Notes: generated by a model from the letters alone, not told the origin. Positions 1 through 8,057 are shown, counted from the first letter of the stretch. The stretch is 64,000 bases of DNA from Andreprevotia lacus DSM 23236 (GCF_900176275.1 NZ_FWXD01000013.1:1-64000); one strand, 5' to 3'. Numbers and translations: made by a program.

Positions 1-264
1 TGCTCGAGTTACTACCAGAAGCTGCATCGGCAGCATGGGGTGATCTGCTCGATGACGGATGGGTATGATTGCTACCAGAATGCGCTGGCAGAGCGGGTGA
101 ATGGCATTCTCAAGACGGAGTTGTTATTGCAGCGGCCTGTGGACCTTGCGCAGGCCCGGCGCATGGTGGGTGAGTCGGTCGCGATTTATAACCATGAGCG
201 GCCGCATCTGTCGTTGCAAATGCAAACGCCCGATGCGGTGCACCGGGCGTCGTTGGCAGGATAA
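1..264 (+). CDS. IS3-family transposase, C-terminal fragment (partial at window start)
   Basis: The reading frame is open from base 1, so this is a partial gene whose start lies upstream of the window. About 87 residues are visible. They carry the end of an rve integrase core: a DGYDCYQNALAERVNG segment that holds the catalytic glutamate of the DDE triad, and the YNHERPHLSLQMQTP segment typical of the extreme C-terminus of IS3 OrfB proteins. The enzyme would cut and join the IS ends. The stop codon at 262-264 lies 26 bp before the putative right inverted repeat, a normal IS3 arrangement. Whether the full transposase is intact cannot be seen. Confidence 0.85.
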   Translation, partial: CSSYYQKLHRQHGVICSMTDGYDCYQNALAERVNGILKTELLLQRPVDLAQARRMVGESVAIYNHERPHLSLQMQTPDAVHRASLAG

Positions 265-290
265 TGCGGGTTCAAACCAGCTGTTTTGGG

Positions 291-315
291 TGTCAACCTA
301 ATTCAGGACGGGTCA
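291..315 (+). repeat. putative right terminal inverted repeat of the IS3 element
   Basis: The sequence from TGTCAACC (291) to GGGTCA (315) follows the transposase stop and is the likely IS boundary. Its reverse complement begins TGACCCGTCC. The matching left end is not in the window, so the boundary is inferred from position and end sequence only. Confidence 0.5.
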
Positions 316-321
316 ACGGCA

Positions 322-1971
322 TCAGGTTTCCTGATAATTCGGCCCGCCACCACCTTCCGGCGTGGTCCAGTTGATGTTCTGGCTCGGGTCCTTGATGTCG
401 CAGGTCTTGCAGTGGATGCAGTTGGCCGCGTTGATCTGCAAGCGCGGGCCGGTGGCGTCCTTGACGATTTCATACACGCCGGCCGGGCAGTAGCGCTGCT
501 CGGGTGCATCGTATTTCGCCAGATTGAGTTCGATCGGCACTGCGCCATCGGCCAGCTTCAGATGGCAGGGCTGGTTTTCCTCGTGTGCGACGTTGGACAG
601 AAACACCGACGACAGCTTGTCGAAGCTGACCTTGCCATCGTATTTGGGGTATTTGATCGGCGTGCACTCGTTGGCCGGCTTCAGACAGGCGTTGTCCGGT
701 TTGCTGTGCTTGAGTGTCCACGGCAGGCGGATACCGGCTGCAGCCAGCCACATTTCAAAGCCACCATACATCGAGCCCAGTACATTGCCGAACCTGGACA
801 GCGCCGGTTTGACGTTGCGCACCTGATCGAGGTCTTTCCACACCCAGGATGTGCGCAGCTTTTCCGGGTAGCTGACCAGCTCGTCACCACTACGACCGGC
901 AGCCAGCGCCTCGACCACTGCTTCGGCAGCCAGCATGCCGGACTTCATGGCATTGTGGCTGCCCTTGATACGCGGCACGTTGACGAAGCCGGCCGAGCAA
1001 CCGATCAGCGCACCACCGGGGAAGGTGAGCTTGGGCAGCGACTGCAAGCCACCCTCGTTGATCGCGCGCGCGCCATAGGCCAGGCGCTTGCCACCCTCCA
1101 GCATCTTGCGGATGACCGGATGCGTCTTATAGCGCTGGAATTCGTCAAACGGGCTGAGATAAGGATTGCTGTAGTTCAGATGCACCACAAAGCCGACCGA
1201 CACCAGGTTTTCTTCCAGGTGATAGAGGAAGCCGCCACCGCCGGTATCGCCACCCAGTGGCCAGCCCTGCGAGTGGATGACGAGGCCCGGCTGATGTTGC
1301 TTGGGGTCGATCTGCCACACTTCCTTGAAGCCAATGCCGTATTTTTGCGGCTGCGCGCCGTCACGCAGGCCGAAATGCGCCTCCAGCTCCTTGGCCAGCG
1401 AGCCGCGCACGCCCTCGCCGATCAGCGTATAGGTCGCCTGCAGTTCCATGCCCGGTGCGTAGTCCGGCTTTTCCTTGCCGTCCTTGCCGACGCCCATGTC
1501 GCCGGTAATCACACCGCGCACCGCGCCATCATCGCCGTACAACACTTGGGCGGCGGTAAAGCCGGGGTAGATTTCCACGCCCAACGCCTCGGCCTGATCG
1601 GCCAGCCAGCGGCAGACGTTGGACAGGCTCACCACATAATTGCCATGGTTGTTCATCAGCGGCGGCAGCAGCAGGTTGGGGATGCGATAGGCGCCGTCCT
1701 CATCCAGCATCAGGAAGCGGTCTTCGCTCACCTCGGTGGTCAGCGGTGCGCCGTGCTCGCGCCAGTCGGGGATCAGCTCGTTGAGCGCCACCGGGTCGAT
1801 CACCGCGCCGGACAGGATGTGCGCGCCCACTTCGGCGCCCTTTTCCAGCACGCACACGCCGATCTCGCGGTTTTGCGCGGCAGCCAGTTGCTTGATGCGG
1901 ATCGCTGCCGCCAGCCCGGCCGGGCCGGCGCCGACGATCAGCACGTCGTAGGTCATTACATCACGTTGCAT
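322..1971 (-). CDS. etfD: electron transfer flavoprotein-ubiquinone oxidoreductase
   Basis: This inner-membrane-associated flavoprotein passes electrons from reduced ETF (fed by acyl-CoA and other dehydrogenases) to ubiquinone. At 549 residues it has the usual family length. An N-terminal FAD-binding GAGPAG motif sits at residues 14-19. The C-terminus holds a 4Fe-4S site with C518, C521 and C524 in CIHCKTC, followed by the family's GGGGPNY ending; a further upstream cysteine in RYCPAGVYE would be the fourth ligand. The ATG at 1969-1971 is preceded by a weak AAGAGA ribosome site; an internal ATG six residues in is possible. The gene is divergent from etfBA, its partner, and an IS3 element ends 6 bp beyond its stop codon. 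Confidence 0.95.
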   Translation of the reverse strand: MQRDVMTYDVLIVGAGPAGLAAAIRIKQLAAAQNREIGVCVLEKGAEVGAHILSGAVIDPVALNELIPDWREHGAPLTTEVSEDRFLMLDEDGAYRIPNLLLPPLMNNHGNYVVSLSNVCRWLADQAEALGVEIYPGFTAAQVLYGDDGAVRGVITGDMGVGKDGKEKPDYAPGMELQATYTLIGEGVRGSLAKELEAHFGLRDGAQPQKYGIGFKEVWQIDPKQHQPGLVIHSQGWPLGGDTGGGGFLYHLEENLVSVGFVVHLNYSNPYLSPFDEFQRYKTHPVIRKMLEGGKRLAYGARAINEGGLQSLPKLTFPGGALIGCSAGFVNVPRIKGSHNAMKSGMLAAEAVVEALAAGRSGDELVSYPEKLRTSWVWKDLDQVRNVKPALSRFGNVLGSMYGGFEMWLAAAGIRLPWTLKHSKPDNACLKPANECTPIKYPKYDGKVSFDKLSSVFLSNVAHEENQPCHLKLADGAVPIELNLAKYDAPEQRYCPAGVYEIVKDATGPRLQINAANCIHCKTCDIKDPSQNINWTTPEGGGGPNYQET

Positions 1972-2193
1972 GGTGTTCTCTTGGCAGGATCAGGGCAGCC
2001 CCTTCATCACGGGCGGCGAAACCCGGTATTTTCGCACAGCTGGTGCCGAATGCCGAAGTTCCGGGCGCACGATGGTGCTGCACCCCGCGTTCTATCTACA
2101 TATCCATTTTTTATATATGTATCGCGAAAATAATCCAATTTACAGATATGCCCACTATTCTGTTAAAATCACGCGAAATTATGGAGAAGTGCC
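1972..2193. promoter_or_regulatory. divergent etfD / etfBA intergenic region with a candidate etfB promoter
   Basis: This 222-bp gap separates divergent etfD and etfB. Its right part (about 2087-2170) is strikingly AT-rich for this genome. A candidate etfB promoter has TTTACA at 2139-2144 and TTAAAA/TAAAAT at 2163-2169 (18-19 bp spacing), and GGAG at 2183 precedes the etfB ATG. I saw no convincing operator. Confidence 0.4.
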
Positions 2194-2940
2194 ATGAAGG
2201 CTTTGGTAGCAATCAAGCGCGTGATCGACCACAACATCCGGCCGCGCATCAAACCGGACGGTTCGGGCGTCGAGACCGAAAACGTCAAGATGAGCATCAA
2301 CCCGTTTGACGAAATCGCGGTTGAAGAAGCGCTGCGCCTGAAGGCACAGGGCATCGTGACCGAAATCGTTGCGGTCACCATCGGCCACGGCCACGCGCAG
2401 GACGTGCTGCGTCATGCGCTGGCCATGGGCGCCGATCGCGCCATCCTGGTCGACAGCACCGCGCAGCTGCAGCCACTGGCCGTCTCCAAAATCCTCAAGG
2501 CCGTGTACGAACGCGAGCAGCCGCAGCTGGTGCTGCTGGGCAAGCAGGCCATCGACGATGACGCCGGCCAGGTCGGCCAGATGCTGGCCGCACTGCTGGA
2601 CATCGGTCAGGGCACGTTTGCCTCCAAGCTGGAAATCAGCGGCAACGAAGCCATCGTCACGCGTGAAGTCGACACCGGTAGCGAAACCGTGGCGCTGCAA
2701 CTGCCGGCCGTCATCACCACCGACCTGCGCCTGAACGAACCGCGCTTCGTCAAACTGCCCAACCTGATGATGGCCAAGAAAAAGCCCATCGAATCGTTGA
2801 CCGCAGACGAGCTGGGCATCGACACCGCACCGCACCTGAAGGTGGTCAATCTGGCCGAGCCGCCGGCACGCAAGCCGGGCATCAAGGTGAACAGCGTAGC
2901 CGAACTGGTCGAAAAACTGCGTAGCGTAGGGGCGATTTGA
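2194..2940 (+). CDS. etfB: electron transfer flavoprotein beta subunit
   Basis: This is the beta subunit of the soluble heterodimeric ETF that collects electrons from flavin dehydrogenases and hands them to ETF-QO, encoded divergently next door. The 248-residue protein starts [14 protein letters not shown] and carries the [14 protein letters not shown] segment of the AMP-binding core of EtfB; this matches the usual length of about 249. A GGAG ribosome site lies 8 bp upstream of the ATG. The stop codon overlaps the first base of the etfA start (TGATG), so the two subunits are translationally coupled. Confidence 0.96.
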   Translation: MKALVAIKRVIDHNIRPRIKPDGSGVETENVKMSINPFDEIAVEEALRLKAQGIVTEIVAVTIGHGHAQDVLRHALAMGADRAILVDSTAQLQPLAVSKILKAVYEREQPQLVLLGKQAIDDDAGQVGQMLAALLDIGQGTFASKLEISGNEAIVTREVDTGSETVALQLPAVITTDLRLNEPRFVKLPNLMMAKKKPIESLTADELGIDTAPHLKVVNLAEPPARKPGIKVNSVAELVEKLRSVGAI

Positions 2941-3869
2941 TGAGCATTCTGATCCTGGCCGAACACGATGGCCAACAACTGAAAAAAGCCGCCCGCCAGA
3001 CCATCAGCGCTGCACAGGCATGGGGTTTGCCGGTACACCTGCTGCTGGTGGGCGACAACACCGCAGCTGCCGCAGCCAGCGCCGCCCAGGTGGCCGGCGT
3101 GGCGCGCGTGATCCACGTCGATGCACCGCATCTGGCCCACCCGCTGGCCGAGGATGTATCGGCCATCGTCGTCGGCCTCGCACGTGATTACAAGGTACTG
3201 GTCTCGGCCCACACCACCTTTGCCAAGAACATCCTGCCGCGCGCCGCCGCGCTGCTGGACGTGGCCATGGTGGCTGACGTGATCGGCATCAAGGCGCCGA
3301 ATACCTATGCCCGCCCGATCTATGCCGGCAGCGTGCTGGCCACGGTCGAGAACAGCGACGCGCTGCAGGTCGTCACCGTGCGCGCCACCAGCTTTGATGC
3401 TGCCGTGGACGGCGGCAATGCTGAAATCACCACCCTGCCCGCCCCGGCTGCCAGTGGCAAATCGCGCTGGGTATCGGAAGTGCGCAACGAATCGGACCAG
3501 CCCGATCTGGCCTCGGCCCCGGTGGTCATCTCCGGCGGCCGCTCGCTGGGCGAACAGTTCCACCAGTTGCTGACCCCGCTGGCGCAAAAGCTGGAAGGCG
3601 CCGTGGGCGCCACCCGCGCAGCCGTCGATGCAGGCTATGCGCCGAACGACTGGCAAGTGGGCCAGACCGGCACCATTGTTGCCCCGGGGCTGTATATCGC
3701 GGCCGGTATTTCCGGCGCGGCACAGCATCTGGCCGGCATGAAGGACAGCAAGATCATCGTCGCCATCAACCACGATCCGGACGCACCGATCTTCAGCGTG
3801 GCCGACTATGGTCTGGTCGCCGATCTGTTTGAAGCACTGCCGGCACTGACCGCCGCCATCGGCAAGTAA
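2940..3869 (+). CDS. etfA: electron transfer flavoprotein alpha subunit
   Basis: This is the FAD-carrying alpha subunit of ETF, 309 residues from the ATG at 2940. The C-terminal FAD domain is recognisable by [17 protein letters not shown] and [16 protein letters not shown], the classic EtfA signature. A TTG one codon earlier is open in frame, but the ATG overlaps the etfB stop by one base and gives the coupled arrangement usual for etfBA, so I chose the ATG. Together with etfB and the divergent etfD it forms a complete route from acyl-CoA dehydrogenases to the quinone pool. Confidence 0.96.
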   Translation: MSILILAEHDGQQLKKAARQTISAAQAWGLPVHLLLVGDNTAAAAASAAQVAGVARVIHVDAPHLAHPLAEDVSAIVVGLARDYKVLVSAHTTFAKNILPRAAALLDVAMVADVIGIKAPNTYARPIYAGSVLATVENSDALQVVTVRATSFDAAVDGGNAEITTLPAPAASGKSRWVSEVRNESDQPDLASAPVVISGGRSLGEQFHQLLTPLAQKLEGAVGATRAAVDAGYAPNDWQVGQTGTIVAPGLYIAAGISGAAQHLAGMKDSKIIVAINHDPDAPIFSVADYGLVADLFEALPALTAAIGK

Positions 3870-3879
3870 ATGCAGCGCA

Positions 3880-3925
3880 GCATGCCGTCAGACGCTTGGG
3901 CGGATGGCATGCAAATGCGTATAAT
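3880..3925 (+). promoter_or_regulatory. fpr promoter overlapped by an inverted repeat
   Basis: A perfect -10 hexamer TATAAT (3920-3925) has a TTGGGC -35 candidate at 3896-3901, 18 bp away. A 7-bp inverted repeat GCATGCC (3880-3886) / GGCATGC (3906-3912) spans the -35 and the spacer, so it could be an operator controlling fpr. It could also be a weak hairpin behind etfA, though no T-run follows it. Confidence 0.5.
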
Positions 3926-3955
3926 TCTTATCCAACTTTTCAAGACTTTGAAATC

Positions 3956-4732
3956 ATGAGCAAATTTGCCGTAGAGAAAGTGCTGTCGGTGCACCACTGG
4001 AACGACACGCTGTTCAGCTTCAAGACCACCCGCGATCCGGGCCTGAAATTCGAAAACGGCCAGTTCGTCATGATCGGCCTGGAAGTGGACGGCCGCCCGC
4101 TGGCGCGCGCCTACTCCATCGCCAGCGCCAACTACGAAGAACACCTCGAATTCTTCAGCATCAAGGTGCCGGATGGCCCGCTGACTTCGCGCCTGCAACA
4201 CCTGAAGGTGGGCGATGATCTGCTGGTATCGCGCAAGCCGACCGGCACGCTGGTGCTGTCCGACCTCAAGCCGGGCAAGAACCTGTATTACTTCTCCACC
4301 GGCACTGGCCTTGCGCCGTTCATGAGCCTGATCCAGGACCCGGAAGCGTACGAGAAGTTCGACAAGGTCATCCTGTTCCACGGTGTGCGTACCGTGTCTG
4401 AACTGGCTTATGCCGACTTCATCCAGAACGAGCTGCCGAACAATGAGTTCTTCGGTGAAGAAGTGCGCAACAAGCTGATCTACTACCCGACCGTGACGCG
4501 TGAGCCGTTCCGCAACCAGGGCCGCCTGACCGACCTGATCGAATCGGGCAAGCTGTTCAGCGACATCGGCCTGCCGCCGCTGAACCCGGAAACCGACCGC
4601 GCCATGCTGTGCGGCAGCCCGGCCATGCTGGAAGACACCTGCAAGTTGCTGGATGCCCGTGGCTTCCAGGTTTCGCGCCGCATCGGCGAGGCCGGCGACT
4701 ATGTGATCGAGCGTGCGTTCGTCGAGAAGTAA
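3956..4732 (+). CDS. fpr: ferredoxin--NADP+ reductase
   Basis: This cytosolic FAD enzyme exchanges electrons between NADPH and ferredoxin or flavodoxin, supporting Fe-S assembly and oxidative-stress recovery. The 258-residue product begins MSKFAVEKVL. It has RAYS at residues 51-54 (FAD binding), a STGTGLAPFMS nucleotide-binding loop and a C-terminus ending in VIERAFVEK, as in the bacterial subclass with about 258 residues. The frame is open upstream to 3896, but the internal ATG at 3956 matches the family start and lies 31 bp after a TATAAT box. The gene has its own promoter and is followed by a strong terminator-like hairpin. Confidence 0.94.
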   Translation: MSKFAVEKVLSVHHWNDTLFSFKTTRDPGLKFENGQFVMIGLEVDGRPLARAYSIASANYEEHLEFFSIKVPDGPLTSRLQHLKVGDDLLVSRKPTGTLVLSDLKPGKNLYYFSTGTGLAPFMSLIQDPEAYEKFDKVILFHGVRTVSELAYADFIQNELPNNEFFGEEVRNKLIYYPTVTREPFRNQGRLTDLIESGKLFSDIGLPPLNPETDRAMLCGSPAMLEDTCKLLDARGFQVSRRIGEAGDYVIERAFVEK

Positions 4733-4734
4733 GT

Positions 4735-4920
4735 GAGCCTGTACGTCTCTGCTGCCCGTTATTGAAGTGAACGGGCATCAAGACCCCGGCCAAGCCGGGC
4801 TCCTGCCGGATCTGGCAGGTGAAACACCGGCTTTCCCCTTGCTTGATTCCACGCCCCCGCCCTCGCCGCCGCGAGGGAGCCTCGCTGACGCTCGTCAGTG
4901 GCAGCGGGGCGCTTTGTGGA
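4735..4920 (+). repeat. intergenic dispersed repeat, copy 1
   Basis: This copy shares ordered blocks with 7406-7590. The blocks are CCTGT at 4738, the palindrome CCCGGCCAAGCCGGG at 4785-4799, ATTCCACGCCC followed by CCTCGCCGCCGCGAGG at about 4846-4876, and TTTGTGG at 4913. Distances from the first to the last block are 175 bp here and 173 bp in copy 2, in the same orientation. Both copies lie in non-coding DNA and carry hairpin-forming palindromes. Confidence 0.7.
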
Positions 4921-4978
4921 CCAGCTGGTGTGCCGCTGCAAGCAGCGGCGCTCTGCAGTAAACTGAAGTGCCGTACCC

Positions 4979-5014
4979 AACGGCGTGGGCCAGCCCCACG
5001 CCGTTTCGCTTTTT
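4979..5014 (+). terminator. terminator-like hairpin between fpr and rlmJ
   Basis: An 11-bp perfect stem, AACGGCGTGGG (4979-4989) with CCCACGCCGTT (4995-5005), encloses a 5-nt loop and is followed by TTTCGCTTTTT. It lies 17 bp before the rlmJ start, so it may end fpr transcription or structure the rlmJ leader. A second perfect stem, GCCGCTGC-AA-GCAGCGGC, lies upstream at 4932-4949. Confidence 0.65.
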
Positions 5015-5030
5015 CGCACCGGATTGCCCC

Positions 5031-5876
5031 ATGCTCAGTTACCGCCATGCCTTTCACGCCGGCAACCATGCCGACGTCCTCAAGCACTTCCTGCTGGTGG
5101 AGTTGCTGAGCTACCTGAACCAGAAAGACAAACCCTACTGGTATATCGACAGTCATGCCGGCGCTGGCGCCTACAGCCTGACCGAGGGCTATGCCACCAA
5201 GAATGCCGAGTTTGCAAACGGTATCGCCCGGCTGTGGGAGCGCAAAGACCTGCCCGAGCCGCTGGCGCGCTATGTGGAGGTGGTGCGTGGCTTCAACCCG
5301 ACCAGCACCCTGGCGCACTACCCCGGTTCGCCGTTGGTGGCGCAGGCGGTGATGCGCCGCGACGACAAGTTGCGGCTGTTCGAGCTGCACCCCAGCGACA
5401 GCGCCCTGCTGGAAGCCAATATCGAGCACTTTCACCGCCAGGCGGTACTGCAGGTAACTGATGGCTTCAACGGACTGAAGTCGGTGCTGCCACCGGCGCC
5501 GCGCCGTGGCCTGACGCTGATCGACCCGCCCTACGAAGAAAAACAGGATTACCAGCGCGTGATCAAGGCATTGCAGATGGCGCTGGAACGCTTTGCCACC
5601 GGCATCTATGCGATATGGTATCCGTGCCTGCAGCGCGAAGAAGCACGCGAGCTGCCCGGCAAGCTCAAGGGCCTGCCAGTGAAGTCATGGCTGCGTGCCG
5701 AGCTGTATGTACAAGGCCCGTCGGCCGACGGCTTTGGCATGCACGGCAGCGGCATGTTCATCCTGAACCCGCCCTATACACTGCACGGCACTCTGCAAAC
5801 CGTATTACCGCTGCTGGTGGATGCACTGGGCCTGGATGGCGGTGCACGCTTTGTGCTGGAACAGCAGACTGCTTGA
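5031..5876 (+). CDS. rlmJ: 23S rRNA (adenine(2030)-N6)-methyltransferase
   Basis: RlmJ uses S-adenosylmethionine to methylate A2030 of 23S rRNA. The 281-residue protein starts MLSYRHAFHAGNHADVLKH, the hallmark of the family, and is almost the length of E. coli RlmJ. The N6-adenine methyltransferase catalytic motif DPPY is at residues 165-168. The frame is open 63 bp further upstream, but those codons run through the hairpin and have no ribosome site, so the ATG at 5031 is preferred. It appears monocistronic. Confidence 0.95.
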   Translation: MLSYRHAFHAGNHADVLKHFLLVELLSYLNQKDKPYWYIDSHAGAGAYSLTEGYATKNAEFANGIARLWERKDLPEPLARYVEVVRGFNPTSTLAHYPGSPLVAQAVMRRDDKLRLFELHPSDSALLEANIEHFHRQAVLQVTDGFNGLKSVLPPAPRRGLTLIDPPYEEKQDYQRVIKALQMALERFATGIYAIWYPCLQREEARELPGKLKGLPVKSWLRAELYVQGPSADGFGMHGSGMFILNPPYTLHGTLQTVLPLLVDALGLDGGARFVLEQQTA

Positions 5877-5949
5877 GCCTGCTTCATCCAGCATCCCGTG
5901 CAGCGACGCGGGTGTGTAGCCTCCCTGCTTGCGGGCATGAGCACCCGAC

Positions 5950-6726
5950 TCAACGAAACCCGTAGCGCGCGCGTATCCTGGCCAGATCGCCGCGCTTTTC
6001 CAGCCGGGCAATGGCGCCGTCCAACGCATCGACATCCGCCTGTGTGGTGCTCTTCTTGCTCAGCATCAGATGCACAGGATCACGGTTGGGCGTAAACGGC
6101 AGCAGGGCCACGGCGGTCTTGACCTTTTCGCGCGCGGAATAGGTTACCGCCCCCACATCCCCCATCAGCAAGCCGGCCCGGCCGGCCTTGAGCATGCGCA
6201 GCGCCTGATCGAAATCCTCGAAATTCTGCACCAGCCCGGCCGCCATCAGGTCGGGCAGGTTCTTGGCGTAGTCGTCGCCATACCAGCCGGCATTGGGACT
6301 CAGCACCGCCTCGCGCGCGGACAATACATCGGCAAAGCCGCGCAATTGCGCGAAGCGGGCCGCGTCGTCGCCACGCGCAAACAGGCCGGTGACCTCATCG
6401 CGATATGCCTTGGTAAACCAGCTGAACTGCTTGCGCTCTTCGGTTTCCGACGCGGCAAACAGCACATCCAGCCTGCCATCCTTGTGCATGGCATGCCGGC
6501 GCAGACGCGGGATGTCGGTCTTGAATTCGAGCTTGCAGCCTGCCTCCTTGAAGATGGCCTGCATCAGCTCGATATCGAGGCCAGTGAAATGGCCCGGTTT
6601 GTCCTGGTAGCTATAAGGCGCCCAGTCTTCCGGCACCACGCTCATGGTTTTGCTGCAGCCGGACCACGTCCAGCCCGCTGCCAGCATGGCAGCAGCAGCC
6701 AGTATCAGCCTTGCTTGAACTCTCAT
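5950..6726 (-). CDS. periplasmic solute-binding protein, family 3 (possible lipoprotein)
   Basis: This 258-residue protein resembles the amino-acid-type extracellular solute-binding proteins (SBP_bac_3). After an N-terminal hydrophobic signal of about 23 residues with a lipobox-like WSGC ending at C24, it has EDWAPYSYQDKPGHFTGLD, the typical entry strand of this fold, then GLDIELMQAIFKEAG and LDVLFAAS segments. No permease or ATPase gene is adjacent, so it may be an orphan binding protein; the ligand is unknown. It is convergent with rlmJ and divergent from ohr. Confidence 0.75.
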   Translation of the reverse strand: MRVQARLILAAAAMLAAGWTWSGCSKTMSVVPEDWAPYSYQDKPGHFTGLDIELMQAIFKEAGCKLEFKTDIPRLRRHAMHKDGRLDVLFAASETEERKQFSWFTKAYRDEVTGLFARGDDAARFAQLRGFADVLSAREAVLSPNAGWYGDDYAKNLPDLMAAGLVQNFEDFDQALRMLKAGRAGLLMGDVGAVTYSAREKVKTAVALLPFTPNRDPVHLMLSKKSTTQADVDALDGAIARLEKRGDLARIRARYGFR

Positions 6727-6843
6727 CGCCTGGCACTCCTATGGCCTTCCTTACAGCCTATACGCAAACCAACAGCCCCGGTAGCGGCTGAGGATACTTT
6801 GCTTACCGCCCGGCGCAGCGTCCCGATGTCCGGTTTGTATTTT

Positions 6844-6883
6844 TCACAATTATATTGCACACAATTTATTTGGCAATTAGAAT
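6844..6883 (+). promoter_or_regulatory. ohr promoter with OhrR-type operator
   Basis: A promoter with TTGCAC (6855-6860), exactly 17 bp spacing and TAGAAT (6878-6883) lies 35 bp before the ohr start. CAATTATATTG and ATTGCACACAAT form overlapping inverted CAAT/ATTG repeats over the -35 region. This fits a MarR/OhrR operator rich in CAATT/AATTG. OhrR itself is encoded 0.3 kb downstream of ohr. Confidence 0.6.
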
Positions 6884-6918
6884 CAGGCTGTCTTCTCACT
6901 CATGCCAAGGAAAACGCC

Positions 6919-7338
6919 ATGACAACGCTCTATCGCACCACTGCAACCGCAACCGGTGGCCGCAACGGTCAGGTGCGCACCGATGATGGCTTCTCGTCTG
7001 ACCTGGCCTTGCCCAAGGCACTGGGCGGCAGTGGCAAATCCGGGGCCAACCCGGAGCAACTGTTTGCTTCCGGCTATGCCGCCTGCTTCCAAAGCGCCAT
7101 GGAGCACGTGGCACGCGTGCAGAAAATCACCACCGGCAGCAGCGAAGTCTCGGCCACCGTCGGCATCGGCCCGAATGACAAGGGCGGCTTTGCACTGACC
7201 GTTGCACTGGTCGTCATCATCACCGGCATCGACCAGGCCGGCGCCGAGACACTGGTTGCCGCTGCACACCAGGTCTGCCCGTACTCCAACGCTACGCGCG
7301 GCAATATCGACGTGCAGATCAGCGTGCGCGCACAGTAA
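6919..7338 (+). CDS. ohr: organic hydroperoxide resistance protein, OsmC/Ohr family
   Basis: Ohr is a dimeric thiol peroxidase that reduces organic and fatty-acid hydroperoxides. The 139-residue protein matches the family length. Its two reactive cysteines are visible in the GYAACFQSAM and HQVCPYSNATRGN motifs, and the ALGGSGKSGANPEQLFA segment is typical of Ohr rather than OsmC. The ATG at 6919 follows an AAGGAAAA ribosome site. The frame is open far upstream, but those codons overlap the opposite-strand gene. Expression is probably repressed by OhrR (7617) through the operator at 6844-6883. Confidence 0.94.
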   Translation: MTTLYRTTATATGGRNGQVRTDDGFSSDLALPKALGGSGKSGANPEQLFASGYAACFQSAMEHVARVQKITTGSSEVSATVGIGPNDKGGFALTVALVVIITGIDQAGAETLVAAAHQVCPYSNATRGNIDVQISVRAQ

Positions 7339-7405
7339 GGCCCCTGCAGTGCCTCGGCCCCGCCCGCTTCTATGGCCGGCGGGGCCGTGCTATCTTCGCG
7401 CACCT

Positions 7406-7590
7406 GAGAGCCTGTGATGCCCTCTGCCGTTATCTGGAGCTAACCAGCGTCAAGAACCCGGCCAAGCCGGGTCCCAGACGAACGCAGAGGGAGACAAAGC
7501 GGCTCTCTCCGTTTTATTCCACGCCCCCCGCCCTCGCCGCCGCGAGGGAGCCTCGCTCAGCTCGTCCGCGACATGAATGAGGCCTTTGTG
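7406..7590 (+). repeat. intergenic dispersed repeat, copy 2
   Basis: This is the second copy of the repeat at 4735-4920. It has CCTGTG at 7411, the same palindrome CCCGGCCAAGCCGGG at 7457-7471, ATTCCACGCCC with CCTCGCCGCCGCGAGG at about 7516-7547, and TTTGTGG at 7584. It lies directly upstream of ohrR. No open reading frame in it is shared with copy 1. Confidence 0.7.
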
Positions 7591-7616
7591 GTGCACAGGT
7601 TCTGACGCGAGGCCCC

Positions 7617-8057
7617 ATGACCGACCCTCTTCTGCTCAACCAGCAACTGTGCTTTCCGCTCTATGCGGCCAGCAATATGCTGACGCGGGCATACCGCCCG
7701 CTGCTTGATGCGCTCGGGATCACCTATCCGCAATATCTGGTCATGCTGGCCCTGTGGGAACGCGCACCGCGCAGCGTGGGCGAACTGGGCAAGGAGCTTT
7801 ATCTGGACAGCGGCACCCTCACCCCCTTGCTCAAGCGCATGGAAGCGCTGGGCTTGGTTACGCGCCAACGCGCCAGCGATGACGAGCGCCGTGTCGACAT
7901 CCACCTCACCGACGCGGGCCGCGCCTTGCGCACGCAGGCCGAAGGCATACCCGGCGCGCTGGCCTGCCAGCTGCCCTTTCCCGATCTACCGGCGCTGCGC
8001 GAACAACTGCAACAACTGGTTGGCGTACTTGCCCAAGCCGATACGCGGAACAAATGA
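7617..8057 (+). CDS. ohrR: organic-hydroperoxide-sensing MarR-family repressor
   Basis: OhrR is a winged-helix repressor that releases ohr when its sensing cysteine is oxidised by organic peroxides. The 146-residue protein carries the conserved QLCFPLYAASN segment with the peroxidatic cysteine near residue 12, and the MarR DNA-binding region (LDSGTLTPLLKRME; RASDDERRVDIHLT). A second cysteine in ALACQLPF near the C-terminus suggests the two-cysteine, disulfide-forming class described for Xanthomonas. Its stop overlaps the start of the following MazG-like gene (ATGA). Unlike the common arrangement, the dispersed repeat lies between ohr and ohrR. Confidence 0.92.
   Translation: MTDPLLLNQQLCFPLYAASNMLTRAYRPLLDALGITYPQYLVMLALWERAPRSVGELGKELYLDSGTLTPLLKRMEALGLVTRQRASDDERRVDIHLTDAGRALRTQAEGIPGALACQLPFPDLPALREQLQQLVGVLAQADTRNK

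Larger units (their letters stand above)
1..315 (+). mobile_element. 3' end of an IS3-family insertion sequence
   Basis: The window opens inside an insertion sequence. It contains the last part of a DDE transposase gene and then about 25 bp (291-315) that look like a terminal inverted repeat: the outward end reads TGACCCG when read from 315 leftwards, which fits the TGACC-type ends I know from IS3 elements. The element ends 6 bp before the etfD stop codon (322-324). The left end lies outside the window, so target-site duplication and intactness cannot be judged. Confidence 0.75.

Noticed and set aside
286-2133. A 615-codon open frame on the plus strand opposite etfD
   Set aside because: It mirrors the etfD coding strand in a GC-rich genome, has no ribosome site and no recognisable motif; etfD is certain.
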